Below are positions 8,483 through 13,854 of a stretch of 13,854 nucleotides of DNA, piece after piece. The notes under the pieces were generated by a model. That model had not been told where the DNA came from. It did no database searches and saw only the letters and a list, made by a program, of their open reading frames with translations. The position numbers and the translations under genes are program-made. Position 1 is the stretch's first letter; every line of letters starts with the position of its first letter. Origin of the DNA: Streptomyces griseus. GTDB taxonomy: Bacteria; Bacteroidota; Bacteroidia; Chitinophagales; Chitinophagaceae. The stretch is from the NCBI GenBank assembly GCA_943323705.2, contig CALPIT020000042.1:1-13854 (forward strand), written 5' to 3'.

Positions 8483-9253
8483 TTAAAATTTGAGGTGTCG
8501 AACGGTTTGTCCGTTGTTGATCAATTGTTTTAATGAATCAACACCTATTTTCAAATGGCGTTCTACAAACTGAGCCGTTACGGACATGTCGCTGGCTTCT
8601 GTTTTTACACCTTCGGGAACCATTGGAGAATCACTAACCAACAACAAAGCGCCTGTTGGAATTTTATTGAAAAAACCTACAGTAAAGATGGTGGCCGTTT
8701 CCATGTCAATCGCATAAGCTCTTACTTTTTGGAGATAATCTTTAAATACTTCATCATGCTCCCAAACTCTTCTGTTGGTGGTATAACATACGCCTGTCCA
8801 GTAATCACATTCATATTCTCTGATGGTAGTTGAAATGGCTTTTTGCAAAGCGAAGGCAGGAAGTGCAGGAACTTCAGCAGGGAAATAATCATTGCTGGTA
8901 CCTTCTCCTCTGATGGCGGCAATCGGTAAAATCAAATCACCTATTTTATTTCTTTTTTTGAGTCCACCGCATTTGCCCAAGAATAAAACTGCTTTAGGAC
9001 TTATTGCTGTGAGTAAATCCATTATGGTGGCGCTACCCGGACTGCCCATGCCGAAATTGATGATGGTGATGTTATCTGCAGTGGCGCATTGCATAGGTCT
9101 GTCGACGCCTACTACTTCTACATTATTCCATTCTGCAAACAATTTTACATAATTGGAAAAGTTGGTCAGCAAAATATATTCACCGAAATTATCTAATTGT
9201 TGACCTGTATATCTTGGCAGCCAGTTGGCAACGATTTCTTCTTTTGTCTTCAT
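8483..9253 (-). CDS. amn: AMP nucleosidase, short Bacteroidota form
   Basis: The 256-residue protein belongs to the PNP/UDP-phosphorylase (nucleoside phosphorylase) superfamily and is expected to split AMP into adenine and ribose 5-phosphate, in cytoplasmic purine turnover. Visible motifs are the glycine-rich GMGSPGSATIMDLL (68-81), GKCGGL (93-98), GEGTSNDYFP (116-125), DMETATIF (183-190; the Met-Glu pair normally contacts the ribose) and LLVSDSP (204-210, with the likely catalytic Asp 208). It is about half the length of E. coli Amn (484 residues) and lacks that protein's N-terminal domain; short forms are usual in Bacteroidota. The ATG at 9253 is chosen because KTKEEIVANWLPRYTG is the normal N-terminus of this group as I recall it. 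A related nucleoside phosphorylase activity cannot be excluded from sequence alone. Confidence 0.85.
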   Translation of the reverse strand: MKTKEEIVANWLPRYTGQQLDNFGEYILLTNFSNYVKLFAEWNNVEVVGVDRPMQCATADNITIINFGMGSPGSATIMDLLTAISPKAVLFLGKCGGLKKRNKIGDLILPIAAIRGEGTSNDYFPAEVPALPAFALQKAISTTIREYECDYWTGVCYTTNRRVWEHDEVFKDYLQKVRAYAIDMETATIFTVGFFNKIPTGALLLVSDSPMVPEGVKTEASDMSVTAQFVERHLKIGVDSLKQLINNGQTVRHLKF

Positions 9254-9330
9254 TTTTAAAATGATTTATTTAAAACAATTTCCAACTACTTTGAAAATCA
9301 TTGATAAATATACAAAAATTGTGTTTAGGG

Positions 9331-9351
9331 ACATTGAATAAAGTTCAATGT
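9331..9351. promoter_or_regulatory. Perfect 8-bp dyad between divergent genes, possible operator
   Basis: ACATTGAA (9331-9338) and TTCAATGT (9344-9351) are exact reverse complements separated by TAAAG. The dyad lies in the divergent intergenic region, 77 bp before the AMP nucleosidase start and 76 bp before the protease start. No T-run follows on either strand, so a terminator is unlikely. A regulator-binding site is inferred from position and symmetry only. Confidence 0.4.
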
Positions 9352-9427
9352 GAGTGAATAATCTTTAGCATTTTTGTGTAGATTTTTATTATTACAGTTT
9401 TATATTCGTCTTCTAAATTATTCAGGT

Positions 9428-10987
9428 ATGAAAAAAACAATGATTTATTTTTCTGCGCTTACATTGTTATTGACCTCATGTAAAAAATCAAAACTAGATC
9501 CACTTGATCATGTTAGTCATGAAGCCAACATTGCAAGAGTTGATATTGATAATTTTATCAAACAAGAGATAATTACTTATCACAAATTTGAATGGAATCG
9601 TGCATCCGTTTCAATGATCAATAGCGCATTGAATTATTCAGATCATATATTGTCGGTGGGTTATACCATTTCATCAATAAATGATATAGAAAAAAATATT
9701 TCCTCAATCAATATCAATGATGCAGATTGGCAAGAAGCTCGTCAGCAAGTCATTAATTTAATATTACAATCTGAACAGCAAATAAATAAAAATCTTACGA
9801 TTTCAGACATGATGCCATGGGAAGAAAAAGTACTTCCTGTAATTGATGTCATTGTAAAAAATCCTGGCACAATAAAATTATTACTCAATTCTAAATTGGT
9901 TAGGTATGCAGAACCGTTAGGTTATGAACCTGAAGATGTTTCTATTGCTTTCCAAAGAGAAAATATGCCAGATAATGCGGGTTCTAGTGGTTGCGGCGGT
10001 AATACTCCAACTTTAGGATTGGTACAAAATGTTGATTATACTAACCTATTGCCATCATCAAAACAATCTTGGAATTATACTTATCATAATATTCCAAAAG
10101 CATGGGCCAAATCTACAGGAGCTGGTACCAAGATATTTGTGATAGATACTGGTTGTGAATTTGATCAGGAAAATTTAGGCTCCGCATTTAATCAAGGTTC
10201 ATCTACTGGAAGAACGATTCAGAAAATTGTTACTTTACCCAGAGAAACATTTTTAGGAATCAATATAGGCCCGATCGAAACTGCAGATGATGCCTGTGGA
10301 CACGGAACCGCTATGGCAGGGGCTTGTGGCGCTCCAAGAGGAACTGATGGTAATGCATGCGGTGTGGCTTATAATTGTAATCTTGTGACTTGCAGAGGAG
10401 CTGCTGATGTGTATCTCGATGAAAGCAGAGAGGCTAAAGGTGTGGCAGATGCTTTCACCAATGCAGGTAATCGAGCTGATGTGAAAATCATCAGTATGAG
10501 CATGGGGCGCATCACCACTAGCTCACAAATAAGAGATGCCGTGCTTTATGCTTATGGAAAAGGCAAATTGATATTTTGTGCAGCAGGAACTTCATTCGGC
10601 TGGACAAGCGGTTGGGCAGGAGTGATTTTTCCGGCATCGATGAGTCAAGTTAATGCGGTAACCGGTGTACGAGATAATAGTTCCACGACAACTTGTTCTG
10701 ATTGTCACAACGGAAGCGAAACTGATTTCACAATTGTTATGGAGCGTTTCTCCGATTACAGAAAACCATTGACCTTAGCGATGAGTGGAGATGTGCCTTC
10801 AACAATTGGAGGTTCTTCCGTTGCTACGGCAACAGCAGCAGGTATTGCAGCTTTGGTTTGTTCAAAATATCCTACACTAACGCGAGATCAAATTTTAAAT
10901 AAACTTATTCAAACAAGCGCAAATTACCCTACAAGAAATGCATCGTTGGGCTGGGGGAATTTGAATGCAGATGCAGCGACGAATTAG
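9428..10987 (+). CDS. Subtilisin-family (S8) serine protease lipoprotein
   Basis: I start at the ATG at 9428 (519 residues) because it gives a lipoprotein signal, MKKTMIYFSALTLLLTSC, with the lipidated Cys at 18. The frame is open upstream to a TTG at 9374, but that would add 18 residues before the signal. Residues 19 to about 215 are a largely helical N-terminal region of unknown role, possibly a propeptide. The S8 catalytic domain follows: Asp 240 in FVIDTG, His 292 in CGHGTAMAG, Ser 464 in GGSSVATATAAG. The oxyanion-hole Asn of the usual AAGN motif is Thr 388 (FCAAGTSFGW). The catalytic domain has ten cysteines, including one next to the active-site Asp motif (243) and one two residues before His (290), which suggests disulfides outside the cytoplasm. 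The protein is probably anchored in the outer membrane. Activity is likely but uncertain given the Thr. Confidence 0.85.
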   Translation: MKKTMIYFSALTLLLTSCKKSKLDPLDHVSHEANIARVDIDNFIKQEIITYHKFEWNRASVSMINSALNYSDHILSVGYTISSINDIEKNISSININDADWQEARQQVINLILQSEQQINKNLTISDMMPWEEKVLPVIDVIVKNPGTIKLLLNSKLVRYAEPLGYEPEDVSIAFQRENMPDNAGSSGCGGNTPTLGLVQNVDYTNLLPSSKQSWNYTYHNIPKAWAKSTGAGTKIFVIDTGCEFDQENLGSAFNQGSSTGRTIQKIVTLPRETFLGINIGPIETADDACGHGTAMAGACGAPRGTDGNACGVAYNCNLVTCRGAADVYLDESREAKGVADAFTNAGNRADVKIISMSMGRITTSSQIRDAVLYAYGKGKLIFCAAGTSFGWTSGWAGVIFPASMSQVNAVTGVRDNSSTTTCSDCHNGSETDFTIVMERFSDYRKPLTLAMSGDVPSTIGGSSVATATAAGIAALVCSKYPTLTRDQILNKLIQTSANYPTRNASLGWGNLNADAATN

Positions 10988-11146
10988 GAAGGTTATAATG
11001 TTTAAATCGCTGCGCTGGTTTAAGGGTTTAATGGTTTTTATAGAAACCTCACCCCCGACCCCTCTCCCGCGTGAGAGGGGAGCAATGAAAAATATCTTCT
11101 GAATTTGAAAGTAGCCTTTGAGCCTTTGTGTCTTCGTGGCAAAAAA

Positions 11147-11402
11147 TCGCGGCTTTGCTCCCTTGCGAGCCTTGCGTGAAATAAAATAAATAATAAGAAA
11201 GTAAAAATAAGGAATAAGAAAGTGGAAGCCCCCTCGGTCCCCCAAAGGGGGAAGGTTTCAATTTCGGAATTTTAAAAAAAATCATGTCACTTAGTGTATT
11301 CCAGTATTCATGGCAAAAAAATCTCGCGGCTTTGCTCCCTTGCGAGCCTTGCGTGAAATAAAATAAATAATAAGAAAGTAAAAATAAGGAATAAGAAAGT
11401 GG
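11147..11402. repeat. Two perfect 79-bp direct repeats, period 177 bp
   Basis: The sequence 11147-11225 is identical to 11324-11402. It begins TCGCGGCTTTGCTCCC and ends AATAAGAAAGTGG. The 98 bp between the copies holds a C-rich unit (11227-11255) and unique sequence. The later half of the repeat is shared with 6565-6606 in the first intergenic module. This is a tandem duplication of part of the repeat module. Confidence 0.92.
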
Positions 11403-11528
11403 CGATTAACTCCGTAAAATTAGCAAACGAGTCAACTCAATACCAAACGCCAAACATTAAATCATTCGTGAATTCGTGGTTATACTACAAAACGCAATCA
11501 TCTTCCCCCTTGGGGGATTGAGGGGGCT
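11227..11528. repeat. Composite dispersed repeat module B, bounded by inverted C-rich units
   Basis: A left C-rich unit (11227-11255) and an inverted right unit (11502-11528) bound a module collinear with 6456-6749. Blocks 11360-11407 and 11443-11483 match module A at 47 of 48 and 40 of 41 positions. The order of blocks is the same in both modules. The right end stops 17 bp before the start codon of the next gene. Confidence 0.78.
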
Positions 11529-11540
11529 TTTATACCTTTA
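11510..11540 (+). promoter_or_regulatory. Possible Bacteroidota-type promoter overlapping the repeat end
   Basis: A TTG at 11510-11512 and TACCTTTA at 11533-11540 are spaced 20 bp apart. They resemble the Bacteroidota -33 TTG and -7 TAnnTTTG elements, with the last base a mismatch. The -33 part lies in the C-rich repeat. The ATG is only 5 bp after the -7 box, so the transcript would be essentially leaderless. This is weak evidence in AT-rich DNA. Confidence 0.22.
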
Positions 11541-11545
11541 CCACA

Positions 11546-11971
11546 ATGCAAGTCATCTATCCCGAAAAAAAGCCTTCCATAAAATCTGAAAATGGCAAAG
11601 AATTTATCTTCTGCCTCATCAGAAAAAAATGGCTCGTGATTACGCCTGAAGAGTGGGTACGACAAAATTTTATTTTATATCTTACTGAAACGTTACAATT
11701 CCCTGCTTCATTAATTGCTGTTGAAAAACAACTTCTCTTATCAGAAGTTAAAAAACGTTTCGACATTGTCGTTTACGATAATCAGGCCCAACCCTTGATT
11801 CTTGTGGAATGTAAGGAAATGAATGAGAAATTGTCCCAAACTGTTTTATACCAGGCTTTAAATTATTTCAAAGAAATTCAATCACGATTTTTAGTCATCA
11901 CCAACGGGAATCATACGATTGCGTATGAGAAGAAAGGGGAAGCTTTTTTTGAGACGGAGGCAATTGTTTAA
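11546..11971 (+). CDS. Small PD-(D/E)XK protein, type I restriction HsdR N-terminal-like
   Basis: The 141-residue protein matches the small stand-alone HsdR N-terminal (HSDR_N_2-type) family found throughout Bacteroidota. It has a nuclease-fold core: Asp 73 in KRFDIVVYD, then Glu 88 and Lys 90 in LILVECKE, then Gln 103 and Tyr 107 in a Q-x3-Y pattern (YQALNYF), as in RecB/HsdR-like nucleases. The metal-binding D...ExK triad is intact, so nuclease activity is possible, but no methylase, specificity or helicase subunit is nearby and the family's biological role is not established. It has no signal peptide and is probably cytoplasmic. The ATG at 11546 lies 17 bp after a dispersed repeat. A weak promoter-like pair (TTG at 11510, TACCTTTA at 11533) runs from the repeat end to just before the ATG. 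The gene ends at a two-way terminator. Confidence 0.75.
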   Translation: MQVIYPEKKPSIKSENGKEFIFCLIRKKWLVITPEEWVRQNFILYLTETLQFPASLIAVEKQLLLSEVKKRFDIVVYDNQAQPLILVECKEMNEKLSQTVLYQALNYFKEIQSRFLVITNGNHTIAYEKKGEAFFETEAIV

Positions 11972-11980
11972 TTGGTTCCA

Positions 11981-12102
11981 AAGGTTCAAGAGGTTCAAAA
12001 GGTTGGCAGTAAACCACATAAAAAAAGCTCATGAATGATGTCATGAGCTTTTTCTTGAGAAACATTTTGAACTTATTGAACTTCCCTAATCTCTTGAACC
12101 TT
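11981..12102. repeat. 12-bp inverted repeats (AAGGTTCAAGAG) flanking the terminator
   Basis: AAGGTTCAAGAG at 11981-11992 is the exact reverse complement of 12091-12102. Further GGTTCAA and TTGAAC copies lie inside on each side (about 11992-11998 and 12066-12081). The pair encloses the two-way terminator between the convergent genes. Such GGTTCAA tracts look like dispersed intergenic repeats. Confidence 0.7.
12022..12053. terminator. Bidirectional rho-independent terminator
   Basis: AAAAAGCTCATGA (12022-12034) pairs perfectly over 13 bp with TCATGAGCTTTTT (12041-12053), with loop ATGATG. A-tract and T-tract flank the stem, so it works on both strands. It separates the convergent small nuclease-like gene (+) and glutamate dehydrogenase (-). 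Confidence 0.9.
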
Positions 12103-12104
12103 AA

Positions 12105-13526
12105 TTAAGGGAAAATACCCAATTCACTATAGCTAGTTGCTACTTTATTGATAGCACTAACGTAAGCGGCTGTACGCATATCAGGAATTTCAGGATTTGA
12201 TTTCCAAATTTCCATGATTTCTCTTGTTGCAGTAATCATGGTTTCTTCTAATCCACTATGAACCAAATCTTGTTCTTCTGGTCCGTGCATAATGAATTCC
12301 CTATTGCTATCGTTTACACTTTTACCAGTAAGCTCCTCAATTTGACCTAAAATTCTTGTATTCAAATTTTCAGTAAATCTTTTTTCCATACGGCCATAAC
12401 GAACGTGACTTAAATTTTTCAACCATTCGAAATAACTAACGGTAACGCCACCTGCATTTAAATACATATCAGGAACGCATAAAATTCCTTTTTTAATAAA
12501 CACTTCATCAGCTTCAGGAGTGCAAGGTCCGTTGGCGGCCTCACCTATGATTTTTGCTTTTATTCGTGGAGCGTTTTCTGCGTTGATTACATTTTCTAAA
12601 GCAGCAGGAATCAAGATGTCGCATTCCAATTCCAAAGCATCAGTATTTTTAAAGATATTGACTGCACCTGGATAATTTAGAATGGTATGATGTTGTGCTT
12701 TGAATTTCATCACATCATCTATATTCAAACCGTCTGCATTAAAGATTGCGCCATCATGTTCAGATAGAGCAATAACTTTTGCACCAGCCTCACTGAAAAA
12801 CTTAGCTGAATGATAACCTACGTTTCCAAGCCCTTGTACAACAACAGTTTTACCTTCAATACCTATACTTAAACCAAGTTTTTGCATGATATCTTCCATG
12901 TTGCAAACTTCACGGATACCAAAGAAAACGCCTAATCCAGTAGCTTCAGTTCTTCCGCGAACACCGCCTTGAGTAACTGGTTTTCCGGTAACACAACCCG
13001 CTGCATCAATTTCACCTGGTTTCAATGAGGCATAAGTATCAACGATCCAAGCCATTTCTCTAGATCCGGTTCCATAATCAGGAGCAGGAACGTCGATGCC
13101 CGGGCCGATAAAATTTTTCTTTACCAATTCTGCAGTATAACGACGAGTGATTTTCTCCAATTCGTAAACTGAATATTTTTTTGGATTGATTTTGATTCCA
13201 CCCTTACCGCCACCAAAAGGTACATTCACGATGGCACATTTGTAAGTCATTAAAGAAGCCAAAGCCATTACTTCATCTTGATTCACTTCATCACTGAAAC
13301 GAATACCACCTTTACATGGTGATTTGTGTTGACTATGTTGCACTCTGTAAGCCTCAATAACTTCAATATTTCCATTGTCGAGTTTTACAGGGAAGCGCAT
13401 TTGATAAACGCTGTTGCAGGCTTTGATTTGTTCTAATATTCCCAAATCCCATTTGGTTAATTTGGCTGCTTTGTCGAAGCTTTTTTCCACACTTTGGAAA
13501 AAACTGTAGTTCTGATTAGATGACAT
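12105..13526 (-). CDS. gdhA: Glutamate dehydrogenase (Glu/Leu/Phe/Val dehydrogenase family)
   Basis: The 473-residue cytoplasmic enzyme is expected to interconvert glutamate and 2-oxoglutarate plus ammonia, linking nitrogen and carbon metabolism. The substrate domain shows CKGGIRF (71-77), TYKCA with Lys 96, the glycine-rich PFGGGKGG with catalytic Lys 108, and VPAPDYGTG with Asp 150. The cofactor domain has the Rossmann motif QGLGNVG (231-237) and GEAANGP (328-334). VPDMYLNAGGVTVSYFEW (351-368) is also typical. Length fits the family. NAD versus NADP preference cannot be decided from the visible residues. I start at the ATG at 13526 (MSSNQNYSFF); an in-frame ATG at 13658 would add 44 residues of low-complexity sequence that overlap the upstream ccmD gene. 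The start lies 47 bp after the ccmD stop, so it may be co-transcribed with the ccm genes. It ends at the two-way terminator at 12022-12053. Confidence 0.93.
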   Translation of the reverse strand: MSSNQNYSFFQSVEKSFDKAAKLTKWDLGILEQIKACNSVYQMRFPVKLDNGNIEVIEAYRVQHSQHKSPCKGGIRFSDEVNQDEVMALASLMTYKCAIVNVPFGGGKGGIKINPKKYSVYELEKITRRYTAELVKKNFIGPGIDVPAPDYGTGSREMAWIVDTYASLKPGEIDAAGCVTGKPVTQGGVRGRTEATGLGVFFGIREVCNMEDIMQKLGLSIGIEGKTVVVQGLGNVGYHSAKFFSEAGAKVIALSEHDGAIFNADGLNIDDVMKFKAQHHTILNYPGAVNIFKNTDALELECDILIPAALENVINAENAPRIKAKIIGEAANGPCTPEADEVFIKKGILCVPDMYLNAGGVTVSYFEWLKNLSHVRYGRMEKRFTENLNTRILGQIEELTGKSVNDSNREFIMHGPEEQDLVHSGLEETMITATREIMEIWKSNPEIPDMRTAAYVSAINKVATSYSELGIFP

Positions 13527-13573
13527 ATTGTTGGTTTTTATTTTCTCAGTAAAAGCGTTGTTGTTATAAATTA

Positions 13574-13780
13574 TTATTGTTGTTCTTTTTCTAGTTTGCT
13601 GATTTTTCTGTCGATTAAAAATACATAAACAAACAAGCCGATTAAGATAGTAAGACAAACAGCCACTACGGTGTAAATTTTTCCATTGCTTCTCATTACA
13701 TCAGCCATTTCAACTTTTTCTTGTGCCCAACTTATTGTTGACATCAACATGAAAAAGCAAATTAAAAATAATTTATTCAT
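13574..13780 (-). CDS. ccmD: CcmD-family small membrane protein
   Basis: The 68-residue protein has an N-terminal signal peptide (MNKLFLICFFMLMSTISWAQ, likely cleavage after WAQ), then one membrane helix (about residues 36-55, YTVVAVCLTILIGLFVYVFL) and a short charged tail, DRKISKLEKEQQ. This matches the Bacteroidota CcmD-family proteins found beside CcmB and CcmC/CcsA, which help heme handling in cytochrome c maturation. Its start overlaps the end of the upstream gene by 8 bp, which supports translational coupling. The assignment rests on topology, size and context more than on conserved residues. Confidence 0.75.
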   Translation of the reverse strand: MNKLFLICFFMLMSTISWAQEKVEMADVMRSNGKIYTVVAVCLTILIGLFVYVFLIDRKISKLEKEQQ

Positions 13781-13854
13781 TGATTATGTTTTTATCTTTC
13801 ATCAATTGTAATCTAATTTTCAAAGTGGCTATCCATATGCCTAACAAACTCCAT
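13773..13854 (-). CDS. C-terminal end of a CcmC/CcsA-like heme/cytochrome c biogenesis protein, partial
   Basis: Only the last 26 codons are in the window, ending in TAA at 13775-13773. They read WSLLGIWIATLKIRLQLM and then a short polar tail. A membrane segment followed by L-K-x-R is typical of the C-terminus of Bacteroidota CcmC/CcsA proteins, and position directly before a CcmD-family gene supports this. The stop overlaps the ccmD start by 8 bp. The identification is inferred mainly from context, as most of the gene lies beyond the right edge. Confidence 0.5.
   Translation of the reverse strand, partial: WSLLGIWIATLKIRLQLMKDKNIINE

Larger units (their letters stand above)
10988..11545. 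other. Gene-free region filled with dispersed repeats
   Basis: This 558-bp gap has no convincing gene. It contains a GGTTTAAGGGTTTAATGG tract (about 11018-11036), a C-rich hairpin without a U-tract (11059-11066 with 11073-11080), a CTTTGTG-type block (about 11112-11146), two perfect 79-bp direct repeats (11147-11225, 11324-11402), C-rich units at 11227-11255 and 11502-11528 (inverted), and an ATTCGTGAATTCGTGG block (11458-11483). Minus-strand open frames here (10895-11245, 11049-11285) translate the repeats and are not called. No clear rho-independent terminator for the protease gene is seen. Confidence 0.8.

Noticed and set aside
9401..9408. TATATTCG as a -7 promoter box for the protease gene
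   Set aside because: It matches 7 of 8 positions of TAnnTTTG, but no TTG lies at the expected spacing; the AT-rich region gives many chance matches.
9374..9427. TTG start giving an 18-residue N-terminal extension of the protease
   Set aside because: The ATG at 9428 gives a complete lipoprotein signal with the lipobox Cys at 18; the extension would bury it.
10694..10708. CxxCH (CSDCH) motif in the protease as a c-type heme site
   Set aside because: It is a single motif within an S8 catalytic domain with no cytochrome-like context; more likely structural cysteines or chance.
10895..11285. Two minus-strand open frames (10895-11245 and 11049-11285)
   Set aside because: They translate the C-rich and CTTTGTG-type repeats (PLSRGRGVGGEV-like) and one overlaps the end of the protease gene.
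11147..11402. CRISPR-like array in the repeat region
   Set aside because: Only two copies of a 79-bp repeat with a 98-bp interval, no regular short spacers and no cas genes.
13527..13658. 44-residue N-terminal extension of glutamate dehydrogenase
   Set aside because: It is low-complexity, overlaps the ccmD-like coding region and is not part of the family; MSSNQ at 13526 fits the family length.

Overview
The window looks like a chromosomal segment of a low-GC Bacteroidota bacterium, probably of the Chitinophagales/Sphingobacteriales type. The evidence is a giant surface protein with a type IX secretion (T9SS) C-terminal sorting domain, a lipoprotein with an SCKK-type lipobox, a short Bacteroidota-style AMP nucleosidase, a CcmD-family protein beside cytochrome c maturation genes, and starts that mostly lack a Shine-Dalgarno sequence. 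The taxonomic call is inference from gene families, not from a marker gene.

Layout, left to right. (1) 1-6166 (+) is the 3' part of a very large modular T9SS-secreted adhesin-like protein. It is open at the left edge, so its true start lies outside the window. (2) 6167-6718 is a gene-free region with a terminator, a hairpin and C-rich/AT-rich dispersed repeats. (3) 6719-8431 (-) is a double-ATPase peptide ABC transporter subunit whose last residues are encoded by one of those repeats. (4) 8483-9253 (-) is AMP nucleosidase. (5) A short divergent intergenic region carries a perfect 8-bp dyad. (6) 9428-10987 (+) is a subtilisin-family lipoprotein protease with an unusual oxyanion-hole residue. 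(7) 10988-11545 is a second repeat-filled gap, collinear with the first. (8) 11546-11971 (+) is a small PD-(D/E)XK (HsdR N-terminal-like) protein. (9) 12022-12053 is a two-way terminator between convergent genes. (10) 12105-13854 (-) holds the end of a CcmC/CcsA-like gene, a CcmD-family gene and glutamate dehydrogenase, in that transcription order.

The genes do not form one obvious pathway. The ccmC-ccmD-gdh group looks like one transcription unit, with the two ccm genes overlapping. AMP nucleosidase and the ABC ATPase lie in tandem 51 bp apart and may be co-transcribed. The adhesin and the protease are both envelope or surface proteins but are separated by other genes. I see no convincing new defence or mobile system, no RNA gene and no CRISPR array. 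The most unusual structure is the pair of collinear, roughly 300-bp intergenic repeat modules bounded by inverted C-rich units (6456-6749 and 11227-11528). They resemble a MITE-like or REP-like element; one contributes the C-terminus of a protein and the other lies directly upstream of a start codon.
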